From [Clostridium] clostridioforme AGR2157 (lineage in GTDB: Bacteria; Bacillota; Clostridia; Lachnospirales; Lachnospiraceae): a stretch of DNA of 64,000 bases. Both the position numbers and the translations under genes were made by a program. Position 1 is the first letter of the stretch. Each line of letters starts with the position of its first letter. The notes beneath the pieces were generated by a model that did not search any database, was not told the DNA's origin, and saw nothing but the letters and a program-made list of their open reading frames with translations. Below are positions 52,717 to 62,137 of the stretch, piece after piece. The stretch spans positions 154,797-218,796 of the forward strand of contig NZ_KE384163.1 of assembly GCF_000424325.1 (NCBI RefSeq), in the 5' to 3' direction.

Positions 52717-53256
52717 ATGTTTGCGGATGGTCGAAGCAAAAAAGTTGTTTTTATAGCGCATTGTATATTAAATCAAAATTCAATATCTGACGGGACAGCC
52801 GTTTTTCCAGCAGCGTTCAAGGATGTAATAAAAATTTTTCTTGATGCTGATATTGGCATTGTCCAAATGCCATGTCCTGAACTTTGCTGTTTAGGGCTTA
52901 ATAGAGGAAATAACGATGGAGCAGATGTTCCCGTTGTCATTGAAAATACCCGTATTCGTAAGGAAATGCAAAAAGATGAAGCTCGCAAATCGTTAATGGC
53001 CCAAGTTGATTATGTGATGAAACAAATAACAGAATACAATACCTATGGCTTTGAGATAATCGGGATTATTGGTGCAAATCGTTCGCCAAACTGTGGCGTG
53101 GAAACCACATCAGATTTTAATAAAGAGATAAGCGGTAAAGGTATTTTTATGAGTGAACTTAGTAATAGAATAAATGCGGAAAACTTGAATATTCCTATGT
53201 TAGGTATCAAAAGCTCTGATAATGTTCCTGAGCTAATAAAGTCTATTATTAAGTAA
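52717..53256 (+). CDS. TudS-related putative desulfidase (DUF523-like)
   Basis: 179 residues from ATG 52717 with AGAGGA 7 bases upstream. The conserved cysteines HCILNQNS, PCPELCCLG and SPNCGVETT are those that hold the [4Fe-4S] cluster in 2-thiouracil desulfidase TudS and DUF523 relatives. Likely removes sulfur from a thiolated small molecule, possibly a thio-nucleobase. A stand-alone gene following the phosphatase. Confidence 0.75.
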   Translation: MFADGRSKKVVFIAHCILNQNSISDGTAVFPAAFKDVIKIFLDADIGIVQMPCPELCCLGLNRGNNDGADVPVVIENTRIRKEMQKDEARKSLMAQVDYVMKQITEYNTYGFEIIGIIGANRSPNCGVETTSDFNKEISGKGIFMSELSNRINAENLNIPMLGIKSSDNVPELIKSIIK

Positions 53257-53645
53257 AATTCTTTAGGTTAGAATCGATGATGGGTAAACGAAAAAGCAGT
53301 TTTGGCATTCCAGTGAACTGCCCCTTCGTTATACTGGATTTCTTGGTACCGTTGGAAGCTTGTGTTCCAGAATCATGCGTGGAACTGTGATGTCATCCCA
53401 AAGGGCAGAAATGCCTTGACGGCGCTTTTTAAAATGTACAATCTTGCATCTTCAAGATCAAGCAGTGGTCAGGTAATCCTGTAAATAAGTTTGTTATTGG
53501 TCGCACTTTAACAATACTCTTTTAGGGCGTATCTGTCACTGCTTTTTAAATAAAAAGATTAATTGAAAAAGAAGAAGCACCATAGCCTGGTCAGGCCGTC
53601 GCGCAGCGACTTGGTGCAATCAGAAGTTAGAAAGGGAAGGATATA
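53257..53645. other. Gene-free stretch with decayed coding and repeat copy 2
   Basis: On the minus strand LLDLEDARLYILKSAVKAFL and, in another frame, GISALWDDITVPRMILEHKL then PTVPRNPV-stop (stop at about 53333) look like one frameshifted gene tail I cannot name. Bases 53582-53625 are the second copy of the palindromic repeat. Confidence 0.35.
53582..53625. repeat. Dispersed palindromic repeat, copy 2
   Basis: Two adjacent stems on the minus strand: GTCGC-tgc-GCGAC and GCCTG-ac-CAGGC. Related to 28565-28606; the first stem differs by a compensating pair. Confidence 0.5.
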
Positions 53646-54062
53646 ATGAAAAAATTTAGTCGGGAAGCAGAACAGATAATGATTGAGCGTTTCGGAAAAG
53701 ACACAATTATAGCATTGGCAACAATGGGAAATGAAACGCCTTATGTGAGATACGTAAATGCCTATTACGAAAATGGTGCATTTTATATCATTACATACGC
53801 GCTCTCAAATAAAATGAAACATATAAAAGATAATCCTGTTGTTGCAATCGCCGGTGAGTGGTTTACAGCGCATGGGAAAGGCGTCAGCCTGGGGTATTTC
53901 GGAAAAAAAGAGAATTGTATAATTGCTGAAAAGCTGAAAAATGTCTTTGCGGAGTGGATTGATAATGGACATAATAATTTCGATGATGAAAATACCGTCA
54001 TTCTATGTGTAGAATTAACAGATGGTCTGTTACTCTCACATGGTACTAGATATGAGTTTTAG
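53646..54062 (+). CDS. Pyridoxamine 5'-phosphate oxidase-like (FMN-binding split barrel) protein
   Basis: 138 residues. TIIALATMGNETPYVRYVNA, GAFYIITYALSNKMKHIKDN and VAIAGEWFTAHGKG are the split-barrel strands and phosphate-contact residues of the PNPOx-like family. These proteins bind FMN, F420 or heme; this short form is of unknown reaction. AAGGGAAGG lies 7 bases before the ATG. Confidence 0.85.
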   Translation: MKKFSREAEQIMIERFGKDTIIALATMGNETPYVRYVNAYYENGAFYIITYALSNKMKHIKDNPVVAIAGEWFTAHGKGVSLGYFGKKENCIIAEKLKNVFAEWIDNGHNNFDDENTVILCVELTDGLLLSHGTRYEF

Positions 54063-54208
54063 CCATTCAAATTCCACTGGTGGTTTTGAAATTAATTTTC
54101 AAGCCGCCTTTTTCTTTTCATAGAAAAATCTGGCATCCATCCAGACAGTTAAGGACCCTGAATATAAGATTCCTCCCACATTGAATATAAAACTTTCTTT
54201 ATGTGTAT

Positions 54209-54274
54209 CTTAGGAAATAATTAATAATTTATCCTATATATATAAACACATTGGTGCCACGAATCCGGTATAAT
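54209..54274 (+). promoter_or_regulatory. CTTAGGAA box and promoter of the VanRS-like operon, copy 2
   Basis: CTTAGGAAATAATTAAT (54209-54225): half-sites CTTAGG and ATTAAT 11 bases apart; -10 TATAAT at 54269-54274. Confidence 0.6.
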
Positions 54275-54307
54275 GTATATGATTTAAACTGAAAGGAGTG
54301 TCATGCT

Positions 54308-55015
54308 TTGCTTGAAAAAATACTTGTTGTTGATGATGAGAAAGAAATTGCGGATCTGATTGAAGTATATCTTCAAAATGAAAATATGGATGTATATAAG
54401 TTTTATTCAGGGGAGGAAGCACTTGTCTGTATTGGGAGTACAGACTTTGATTTGGCTATATTGGATATCATGCTTCCGGATATCAGCGGACTTTCGATAT
54501 GTCAGTCCATACGAAGTAAGGAGTACACATATCCGGTAATCATGCTTACGGCAAAGGATGGAGAAACGGATAAAATTACCGGGCTTACGCTAGGTGCAGA
54601 TGATTATATTACAAAACCGTTTCTGCCCCTTGAACTGGTAGCAAGGGTAAAGGCCCAGCTTCGCCGTTACAAGAAATATAACGTGGGATCAGCTGCTCCG
54701 GCAGCGGATGAAATCTTTAAATATGCCGGATTGACGATGAACATTAAGACATATGAATGTCGGCTTAATGGAGAGACGCTGTCACTGACTCCTACGGAAT
54801 TTTCCATACTTAGGATTCTTTTAGAGCGCAGGTGCAGTGTCGTCAGTGCCGAAGAATTATTCCATGAAGTCTGGCAGGAAGAATATTATACCAAGAGTAA
54901 CAATACGATTACCGTACACATCCGCCATCTTCGTGAGAAGATGAAGGATACCGGGGAAAATCCCAGATATATAAAAACAGTATGGGGGGTTGGATATAAA
55001 ATTGGGGAAATTTAA
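54308..55015 (+). CDS. VanR-like OmpR-family response regulator
   Basis: 235 residues. Receiver with D9/D10, phospho-acceptor D53 (LAILDIMLPD) and K in DYITKPF; DNA-binding domain about 135-232 (LTPTEFSILRILLERRCSVV, YIKTVWGVGYKIG). Start TTG 54308 after AAAGGAG. The pairing and sequence style are VanR-like, but no vanH/A/X ligase genes are near, so the system senses something else here. It probably binds the CTTAGGAA boxes. Confidence 0.92.
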   Translation: MLEKILVVDDEKEIADLIEVYLQNENMDVYKFYSGEEALVCIGSTDFDLAILDIMLPDISGLSICQSIRSKEYTYPVIMLTAKDGETDKITGLTLGADDYITKPFLPLELVARVKAQLRRYKKYNVGSAAPAADEIFKYAGLTMNIKTYECRLNGETLSLTPTEFSILRILLERRCSVVSAEELFHEVWQEEYYTKSNNTITVHIRHLREKMKDTGENPRYIKTVWGVGYKIGEI

Positions 55016-56165
55016 AAAAGCAAAGTACAACTATTCAAAGCTCGGCCGTATTACGTTTATCCGAGGATTATGGATTACAGTGGGAGCAGTTGCTGCAGTC
55101 TTTGCACTGCGTATGCTGACACGTGGACACTTGGCAGATGCGATTGTTGAGTGGATTGCACGCATTCTTTCAATCAGTGAGAATGAAGCTAATCTGATAT
55201 ATTTCCGGATGGTGGCTGCTAATATGCAGTTTATTCTTGCGTTGGTCATAATCATATTTGTTTTTTTGCTGTTCCATATGCTGTTGGACACATATAAAAG
55301 ATATTTTGATGAGGTAGTAACAGGGATTGACAAGCTTATGGAAGAAAGGGCAGCGATTTCCCTGTCTCCGGAGCTGGAGAGTGTGGAGCACAAACTGTCT
55401 GATGTAAAGCGAACACTTGCAGAACGGGCAGATAAGGCCAAGAGGGCAGAGCAGCAGAAGAATGATCTTGTGGTATATCTGGCTCATGATATCAAGACTC
55501 CACTAACTTCTGTAATCGGATATCTCAGCCTTTTGGATGAATCACCGGATATGCCCGATGAGGAGAAAGCAAAATATATCCACACCGCATGGGAAAAGGC
55601 GAACCGGCTTAGGACCCTGGTTAATGAGTTTTTTGAGATTACCCGCAGCCACTCAGAATCTCTTCCGCTTCAAAAGACAAAGGTTGATCTTTACTATATG
55701 ATTGCACAGATTTCAGATGAATTGTATCCGCAGTTGAATGCATGTGGAAAAATCATAGAGAATCATGTAGATGAGGAAATATCTGTATATGGGGACTCTG
55801 ATAAGCTGGCCAGAGTATTTAATAATATCCTGAAAAATGCCATTACTTATAGTGAGGACAATAGCGTTATCAAAGTATCAGCCAGAGAGCTTTCAGAATG
55901 GACTGTGATTCAATTTGAAAATGATGGGGAAATTCCGGAGGATAAGCTCAATGTAATTTTTGATAAATTCTGCCGTTTAAGCAATGCGAGATTAAGCGAA
56001 ACGGGAGGCTCCGGCCTCGGGCTCGCTATTGCAAAAAATATTATTGTACTGCACGGCGGACAGATAAAGGCCGAAAGCAGTAATGGACGCACTGCTTTCA
56101 TCATTGAAATTCCATCAGCTTCATCCAAGGTCTCTGTCACAGCTGGAGGGATACAGTATGAATAG
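54990..56165 (+). CDS. VanS-like sensor histidine kinase
   Basis: 391 residues. Two membrane helices (about 25-50 and 80-105) around a short extracellular loop, a linker, then H-box VVYLAHDIKTPLTSVIGYLS with His166, N-box NNILKNAITYSED and G2 GGSGLGLAIAKNI. The start at TTG 54990 overlaps the regulator by 26 bases; a TTG at 55002 is an alternative. Directly after its stop a gene start (MNRKLKEAGK) ends at once, marking a deletion junction. Confidence 0.9.
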   Translation: MDIKLGKFKKAKYNYSKLGRITFIRGLWITVGAVAAVFALRMLTRGHLADAIVEWIARILSISENEANLIYFRMVAANMQFILALVIIIFVFLLFHMLLDTYKRYFDEVVTGIDKLMEERAAISLSPELESVEHKLSDVKRTLAERADKAKRAEQQKNDLVVYLAHDIKTPLTSVIGYLSLLDESPDMPDEEKAKYIHTAWEKANRLRTLVNEFFEITRSHSESLPLQKTKVDLYYMIAQISDELYPQLNACGKIIENHVDEEISVYGDSDKLARVFNNILKNAITYSEDNSVIKVSARELSEWTVIQFENDGEIPEDKLNVIFDKFCRLSNARLSETGGSGLGLAIAKNIIVLHGGQIKAESSNGRTAFIIEIPSASSKVSVTAGGIQYE

Positions 56166-56206
56166 AAAGCTCAAAGAGGCTGGTAAATAAACCGGTTCAG
56201 GAATAT

Positions 56207-56977
56207 GTGAAACTCCGCCGCCTGGCAAAGGTGATTGAAAATCTGGGTAATACCGAACAGAGAATACTTGACGTTGCCTTGGACTATGGCTTTACAAGCC
56301 ATGCAAATTTTACGCGGGCTTTCAAGGAAACGTATGGAATCACACCCGAAGAGTACAGGAGGGATTTACCAATGCTCAACACATTCGACAAGCCGGAAGT
56401 TTCAATGAATTACGTCTTAGTAGACGAAGGGGTTCCGCTGGTGGTAGGAAATATCGTCTTGGAAATCCAGAGAAAAACGTTGGCGGAACCGGAAATTTAC
56501 CTCGGCTTGGAAACGGAAGTTCGTATTTCTGAACAAATCCCGGTTGGTGAAAGCACAGGTGTAGACGTGCCAGGACAGCTCTGGAAACGCTATCACATGG
56601 AGAAGGCTTCAATCGCAGCAAATTTCAATACAAACGTAGAAATGGGAATGTCCCATACGGAAGATACTGCACAGAGCCTTTTCACGTATTTTGCGGGTGG
56701 TCTTGTTCAAAATATCCCGCATCAGATGCAGGAAGGCTTTGTAAAGAGAGAACTCTCGGCAGGAGAATACATCGTTTGCAGAATCGAAGCAGAAAATTTT
56801 GAGGATTTGGTAACGGTTGCCTTGAATCAGGGCGGAAAATACCTTTTCGGCACATGGCTGCCACATCACAACTTAACCACGGAGCCTTTCTCGGCAGAAA
56901 AGTATTATCATGACTTAAAAGATATGGCTTGTATGGAAATTTGGGTCAAGCCCTTACCGTTGGAAAATAAAAGTTAG
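56207..56977 (+). CDS. AraC-type HTH fused to GyrI-like ligand-binding domain, 5'-truncated
   Basis: 256 residues. It begins inside the AraC HTH: VKLRRLAKVIENL and LDVALDYGFTSHANFTRAFK are the second helix-turn-helix. In-frame coding extends back to about 56178 (RLVNKPVQEY), so the first HTH is missing. From about residue 70 the GyrI-like/AraC-effector domain follows (SMNYVLVDEGVPLVVGNIVL ... HHNLTTEPFSAEKYYHDLKD), complete. A GTG at 56207 with AGGA 5 bases upstream could start translation. It abuts the vanS-like gene through a deletion junction. DNA binding is probably lost; ligand binding may remain. Confidence 0.7.
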   Translation: MKLRRLAKVIENLGNTEQRILDVALDYGFTSHANFTRAFKETYGITPEEYRRDLPMLNTFDKPEVSMNYVLVDEGVPLVVGNIVLEIQRKTLAEPEIYLGLETEVRISEQIPVGESTGVDVPGQLWKRYHMEKASIAANFNTNVEMGMSHTEDTAQSLFTYFAGGLVQNIPHQMQEGFVKRELSAGEYIVCRIEAENFEDLVTVALNQGGKYLFGTWLPHHNLTTEPFSAEKYYHDLKDMACMEIWVKPLPLENKS

Positions 56978-56986
56978 TAGGAATAT

Positions 56987-57115
56987 TGGGATGGAGATGC
57001 AAAAACCGGTAACGGACAGAAATGGCTGATGATAGAAGTACGGGATAAGGAGATTATGGATAATGTGTTTGAACTGATAAATCTTAGAAAGAAGAGTATG
57101 TTGTTCTCAGACTAA
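56987..57115 (+). pseudogene. C-terminal fragment of a DUF3788-like gene
   Basis: WDGDAKTGNGQKWLMIEVRD then KEIMDNVFELINLRKKSM, stop at 57113-57115. The WLMIEV strand and the following helix resemble the end of DUF3788 proteins. No start. The 56978-57415 gap also holds a terminator (57167) and a regulator box (57262). Confidence 0.45.
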
Positions 57116-57166
57116 CCATTCCGGAAGATTGAGTTAATAAAAAAGCAAATAAATAACACCCAAATT

Positions 57167-57193
57167 AGCGGAGCGGCTTCTGGCGGCTCCGCT
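57167..57193 (+). terminator. Terminator upstream of the transporter operon
   Basis: Perfect 8-bp stem AGCGGAGC/GCTCCGCT (57167-57174 with 57186-57193), followed by GGCTTTTG. Confidence 0.65.
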
Positions 57194-57261
57194 GGCTTTT
57201 GTCTGCATTGATACATCAGAGTATTAGCAACTGGTTTGTTTCAATGTCCCTATCACAGTGC

Positions 57262-57349
57262 CTTAGGAATTTCTTAATCATTCATTTACCATTCCATAGA
57301 AAATCAATTATCTCAAATTAAAAAACTGCCTGCTCATCAATGGTATGCT
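57262..57349 (+). promoter_or_regulatory. CTTAGGAA box and promoter of the transporter operon, copy 3
   Basis: CTTAGGAATTTCTTAAT (57262-57278), the best copy with CTTAGG and CTTAAT 11 bases apart. A TGG-TATGCT extended -10 lies at 57344-57349, 82 bases after the box, 22 more than at the other two copies. Confidence 0.5.
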
Positions 57350-57415
57350 TAAACTGCCTGATAGAACAGGCAATATTTATATGAAAGGAGGTAATTTTAG
57401 AGAATGGAGGTGGCT

Positions 57416-59533
57416 ATGAGAAAGAAGATAAGACAGATTTTCACAATTCTGGGAACAACAGCAATGATTTTTACCATAACAGCCTGCGGGAACCGCATGG
57501 ATACCATGCAGCCTGCTGCTTCCTATGTTGCAGATTTTTTTGATATTCCAGACACGGTGACAGGAATCGAAAGACTTCTGCTCAAAGATGATATGGCCTA
57601 TATGTGCTGCCTGGAGGCAGATGGTACGTCCTATTTGGCAGCAATGGACATTGATGACGGCAAGTTTTTGAAACAGCGTCTGGATCTGGATGCTCCTGTT
57701 TCGCTTCTGGATTTTGGCTTTGCTCCAGATAACAGCATCTGGGCGGTTTGCTTGGAGCAGGCAGGAGGCTATAGTTTAAGGAAATTTGACAACAGTGGTT
57801 CACAGGTTCAATCGGTTGACCTGGCAGGTGTGATGGACACCTCGGTCATTTCTGCAGTTGGAAGAGATTTGTTCCTTAGTATTGATATAGAGGGAAATAT
57901 CTGTGTGGCTGCTAAATGCGGAAATACGTTGGTCTATCTGTTCGACAATAACGGCCGTTTCTTATTTTCTCTCGATTATGAGGGGAATCTTATGACAACC
58001 ACAACGACTGCAGAGGGACAGATTGGTATTTGTGCGACTTCCTCGGACCGTATGAACTATGACCTGCTTACAGTGGACATGGAGAGCCAGGATTGGAGTA
58101 AAGACAAAATCTATCTGGGAGCAACAGCAGGGCTGTACGGAGGAGTAAACAATGATTTCTATCGGTTTGATTCTTCCGTTTTGTATGGGTACGCTGCGGG
58201 CGCGCAGGAGGGCAGCCCTGTCTTTAACTGGTCGGATATGGGACTTGGCACATCAGAGGTTCATCTTGGCGAATGCACGGATGGGCGTTTTGTGGTTCTG
58301 GCAGCCTCGTCCAATCAGACTGAGGTACTATCGTATGAAATGGCGGTACTATCCGAAGGTATGAATGAGAGGGAAATTTTGAGTATGGTGAGCCTGACCG
58401 CGACTCCTGGCCTTGTCCAGGCCGTATCCGATTTTAACAAAACAAACGACAGGTATAAGGTTGAGCTGACAGAGTATTTTCCGTATGCACAAGATGTGTC
58501 CAACGAGGAATGGGATAATGCCATTTTGAATCTTAATACACGGATCATCTCTGGTGATATGCCGGATATCCTGGATATGAGTAATTTGTCCGTACAGATT
58601 TATCAAAGCAAAGGGCTCTTGGAAGATCTCTATCCATATATGGAAAATGATCCGGAAATCCAGACAGAGGATTACTTTGAAAATGTCTTTGAAGCTATTA
58701 GCCTGGATGGAAAGTTACCTTATCTTACAGACGGAGTAGCCATATCCACTATGCTGGCCGGCGCAGATATTGTGGATGGAAACAATGGCTGGACCATTCA
58801 GGATTTGGAAGAGGTCCTTGATACTTACGGAGCCAATTCCATAAACAATCTGTCTGGCGCTTCCTTCCTGAAAGTCATGCTTCAGACAGATGGCAGTTTC
58901 ATTGACTGGAGCCTGGGCAAGTGCTCTTTTGATTCGCCTGAATTCGTAAAGATGCTGGAATTTGCCGGTAAAATACAGGAAAGCAGGCAGAACGGCTTCG
59001 GAGGAATGGAGATGAGCGATACCTATGCAGCAGCCTATGAAGCTGTGCTGAGCGTTTACCACATCACCCAGTACAGAAATTACTACAACGGGAACCTGAA
59101 GTTTCTTGGACTTCCTGGAGGCGGCGGTGAATACCATGCAATCAAACCTGAAGTGAAGGTTGGAATCTCCTCGTCCAGCACCCAGAAGGAAGGGGCATGG
59201 GAATTTGTCAGAACACTATTGACAGAGGAGCACCAGATGTCCTGTATGATGCTTCCGATTCATCAGAAGGCGTTTGATAAGGTCACGCAGGCGGCGGTGG
59301 ATGGAAAATCTATCTGGACATGGATTTACGAAGACGGTAAGGCAACAAAAGAAGATGCGGAGCTGACAAAGCAGCTTTTAAGCAGCTCAGCCTATGTGGA
59401 GAATGACAATCAGACACTGGATGCACTTATATTGGAAGAGGCCCGGGAATATTTTTCAGGGGCAAGGAGCGCCCGGGAAACGGCTGAAAGAATTCAGAGC
59501 CGGGCCAGTCTTTATATCAATGAGCAAATGTAA
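57416..59533 (+). CDS. Solute-binding lipoprotein with N-terminal propeller-like domain
   Basis: 705 residues from ATG 57416 (GGAGG 5 bases upstream; ATG 57404 also possible). Signal peptide with lipobox TITAC (Cys about 24). Residues 40-310 repeat short strands (DDMAYMCCLEADGTSYLAAM, DNSIWAVCLEQAGGYSLRKF) and look like a beta-propeller; residues 330-700 are a family 1 extracellular solute-binding fold (SDFNKTNDRYKVELTEYF, GDMPDILDMSNLSVQIYQSK, KEGAWEFVRTLL). First gene of a five-gene operon. The ligand is unknown; a sugar-type permease at the end of the operon suggests an importer. Confidence 0.82.
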   Translation: MRKKIRQIFTILGTTAMIFTITACGNRMDTMQPAASYVADFFDIPDTVTGIERLLLKDDMAYMCCLEADGTSYLAAMDIDDGKFLKQRLDLDAPVSLLDFGFAPDNSIWAVCLEQAGGYSLRKFDNSGSQVQSVDLAGVMDTSVISAVGRDLFLSIDIEGNICVAAKCGNTLVYLFDNNGRFLFSLDYEGNLMTTTTTAEGQIGICATSSDRMNYDLLTVDMESQDWSKDKIYLGATAGLYGGVNNDFYRFDSSVLYGYAAGAQEGSPVFNWSDMGLGTSEVHLGECTDGRFVVLAASSNQTEVLSYEMAVLSEGMNEREILSMVSLTATPGLVQAVSDFNKTNDRYKVELTEYFPYAQDVSNEEWDNAILNLNTRIISGDMPDILDMSNLSVQIYQSKGLLEDLYPYMENDPEIQTEDYFENVFEAISLDGKLPYLTDGVAISTMLAGADIVDGNNGWTIQDLEEVLDTYGANSINNLSGASFLKVMLQTDGSFIDWSLGKCSFDSPEFVKMLEFAGKIQESRQNGFGGMEMSDTYAAAYEAVLSVYHITQYRNYYNGNLKFLGLPGGGGEYHAIKPEVKVGISSSSTQKEGAWEFVRTLLTEEHQMSCMMLPIHQKAFDKVTQAAVDGKSIWTWIYEDGKATKEDAELTKQLLSSSAYVENDNQTLDALILEEAREYFSGARSARETAERIQSRASLYINEQM

Positions 59534-59565
59534 AATTTTATATGCAATGGAAAGGATTCAAAATT

Positions 59566-60168
59566 ATGAAAAGACAGTTTATGAAAAGAGGAATGATGGG
59601 GATATATGCTGCTATCTGCGCGGGGATGCTTTTGGTTACCGGATGCGCAGGTACAGAGCCAAATGTAAAAACGGAAACAGAAAGAATTGAAGTGACAGAG
59701 AGACAGGAAAGTAATCCTGTAAATACTGCCAGTAAGGAGGAGGATAAGGAGGAAGTCCCTAAGAAGCAGGAGGAGGCGGTCCAAAATGATTCGCATCTGC
59801 AAATTCAGGATGATGCTGGGAACGAGGATTTAGATACAATGGATACGTTTGCAGATGCGAATGACATGATGAAGTCTGCTGATTTAAGCGGCACAGCCGG
59901 CGAATGCTCGAATACCGGGTGCGTGATTAATACATCACCCTTTGCGGATGGCACTTCATCTTCCGGAGATGGAGGCAGCATAACGGTTATTTATTCAGAA
60001 GATACAGTATTTCAAAAGGGAACCGTGAAATCGGATGGCAGCAGCTATTCTTTGGAAGACAGTGAAAAAGATGGGATAGGGGATAACGATTTTGTACTGT
60101 GTTTTGGAAAGCAGCAGGCGGACGGCTCTTACCTGGCAGACAGAATCATTATGATTGAGTTCAATTAA
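59566..60168 (+). CDS. Small lipoprotein of unknown function
   Basis: 200 residues from ATG 59566 (AAAGGA upstream). Signal with lipobox VTGC, then an acidic, Glu/Asp-rich linker (about 35-110) and a small C-terminal domain (SITVIYSEDTVFQKGTVKSD, DFVLCFGKQQADGSYLADRI). No family recognised. Sits between the solute-binding lipoprotein and the adaptor, so probably part of the same envelope complex. Confidence 0.7.
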   Translation: MKRQFMKRGMMGIYAAICAGMLLVTGCAGTEPNVKTETERIEVTERQESNPVNTASKEEDKEEVPKKQEEAVQNDSHLQIQDDAGNEDLDTMDTFADANDMMKSADLSGTAGECSNTGCVINTSPFADGTSSSGDGGSITVIYSEDTVFQKGTVKSDGSSYSLEDSEKDGIGDNDFVLCFGKQQADGSYLADRIIMIEFN

Positions 60169-60190
60169 CCTTATAGGAGATGATACAGCT

Positions 60191-62137
60191 ATGCGTTTAC
60201 ATATTGGGGAAAAAATCAAACAACAAAAGGCCATGCTTATTTCCGGAAAGAAATACAGGCCCCTCATAGAAGACCGTGTGCAGCGCATGGCTGTATATCT
60301 TATGATTGGATTTTTTGCATTCATGTTTGTATGCACAATCATTTCCCGTGCATCCCATTCTTTTACAACTGCCCATGTTTCAGTATCTTCCATGACAAGC
60401 AAAACGTTAATGAACAGGGCTGAAATGGAAGGGATTATCCATGCAGCAGCGGAGAAGGGGATTAGTCTTCCGGATGGCCTTAAGGTCGTGTCCGTCAATG
60501 CAGAGAAGGGCAAACCGGTAAACAAAGGCGAAGTACTGATAGAATTTGATATACCTTCCGTAGAAGAACAGATTAAGAAACTGGAGGAAGAAATCCATAT
60601 CCTTAATCTGAGAATCGATCTTTCAGGAAACAATGGCAGCAGTGATGTGATTGAGGCACAGCGTACTCTTGTGGATGCCCAAAAGGCGTATGAGCGCATT
60701 GCTGCGAAGTATGCCAGGACAGATATACGATTAAAAGAAGATTACACAAAACTTGAAGAAACACTGGCAGATGCGGAAAAAAATCTTATTAAGAAGGCAG
60801 AAGCGCTTGTGAAAGAAGCGAGGGAAAACCTGGAAAACGTAAGGGAGGACGCGGAGGATGCCATCCGCGCCGCAGAACAGGCGCTGGATGAGGAATCAGA
60901 AAATCTTGATGATTCAGAGGATAGTTATCAGCAGGCATTAGAAACGTATGAACAGGCGAAAGATGAGCTTAATATGGCAAAGCAGAAAGTCAGCGAAATA
61001 AAGGAAGCAATTGCAGGGAAGCAGCCGGATGATGCCACGGATTATACGGAGGAGCTGAAGGCGGCGGAGGAAGAACTTTCCATTGCACAAAAGGCATTTA
61101 ACCAGGCAAAAAAAGAGCTTTCGAAAGCAGACTATACCTCATCGTCCTATGACAGGGCAGACGATAACCTGGATTCCATCAAGAGACGCTGGAGACATAA
61201 AATTGAACGAGCCAAAGATGCTCTTTATGAAGCAGAAACAGTGCTGGAAGCAGTCAGAGAAGGAAAAGATTTTTCAAGTGAGTCTGCAGTCAGTGAGGCT
61301 CAGGCTGCCATCGATGCTGCAAGAGATGCGTTAAATAATGCCCGGCGTGAGTCTGAGGATAACCAATATTCTGAAGAGGAAGAACTTTATGTGGCGGGAA
61401 GGGCAATTGAGACCGCGCAGAGAGCATTGGAAGATGCCCGGAGACAGGCTGTTGTATTGCAGAAGGAAGATGAGATTGACAGGCTTACCTATGAATCTGA
61501 GCGGTCAGATAAGGAGAAATTGCGTGTTACATTGCAGGAAATTTTGGATAATGGGGGATGCCTTTTGGCTCCGGCCTCTGGAACGGTATTGATGACTCTG
61601 GAACGAGGGGATAAAACAAAGGAGGGGGAAGATGCAGTCATACTTTCCTGTGCTGACAGAGGCTTTGTTTTTGAAGGAAAACTGGATAAAGATTCTGCAC
61701 GCCACTTTTTAGCCGGGGACAAGGGGGAGCTTCATTACAAATTGGATGGAAGCTCACAAAAAACAGATGTGGAGATTCATTCCATCAGCACGCCGGACGA
61801 GGCGGACCAGGTTTTAGTAACTGCAGTTCTGCCAGAGGGAAGTTACTCTTCCGGTATGTCGGCGCAGCTTTTTCTGAGCAGAAAAAGCGAGACGTATCAA
61901 AATTGTCTGCCTCTTACAGCACTCAGAAGTGATTCCGGCGGAGATCACGTTTTCGTACTCCGCAAACAAAGCTCCGTACTGGGAACAGAATGGGTCATTG
62001 CGAGGGTAGATATAACAGTTAAGGAAAGAGACAGTCAGATGATGTATGTTGAGAGCGCGCTTACTTATTCGGATCAGGTAGTAATAAACTCGAATAAGAT
62101 TATATCGGAAGGAGACAGGGTTCGTATTGAAAATTGA
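60191..62137 (+). CDS. HlyD-like membrane fusion (adaptor) protein with very long coiled coil
   Basis: 648 residues from ATG 60191 (TAGGAG 13 bases upstream). One membrane helix (about 37-60), then a first lipoyl half (LKVVSVNAEKGKPVNKGEVL), a coiled-coil hairpin of about 300 residues (roughly 130-440, rich in Ala/Glu/Lys heptads) and the second lipoyl half and beta-barrel (GGCLLAPASGTVLMTLERGD). Adaptors of this type join an ABC permease to the outside; in a Gram-positive they reach through the wall. The hairpin is about twice the usual length. Confidence 0.8.
   Translation: MRLHIGEKIKQQKAMLISGKKYRPLIEDRVQRMAVYLMIGFFAFMFVCTIISRASHSFTTAHVSVSSMTSKTLMNRAEMEGIIHAAAEKGISLPDGLKVVSVNAEKGKPVNKGEVLIEFDIPSVEEQIKKLEEEIHILNLRIDLSGNNGSSDVIEAQRTLVDAQKAYERIAAKYARTDIRLKEDYTKLEETLADAEKNLIKKAEALVKEARENLENVREDAEDAIRAAEQALDEESENLDDSEDSYQQALETYEQAKDELNMAKQKVSEIKEAIAGKQPDDATDYTEELKAAEEELSIAQKAFNQAKKELSKADYTSSSYDRADDNLDSIKRRWRHKIERAKDALYEAETVLEAVREGKDFSSESAVSEAQAAIDAARDALNNARRESEDNQYSEEEELYVAGRAIETAQRALEDARRQAVVLQKEDEIDRLTYESERSDKEKLRVTLQEILDNGGCLLAPASGTVLMTLERGDKTKEGEDAVILSCADRGFVFEGKLDKDSARHFLAGDKGELHYKLDGSSQKTDVEIHSISTPDEADQVLVTAVLPEGSYSSGMSAQLFLSRKSETYQNCLPLTALRSDSGGDHVFVLRKQSSVLGTEWVIARVDITVKERDSQMMYVESALTYSDQVVINSNKIISEGDRVRIEN

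Noticed and set aside
54308-56165. Vancomycin-resistance operon
   Set aside because: Only VanR/VanS-like proteins are present; no VanH, ligase or VanX homologue in the window.
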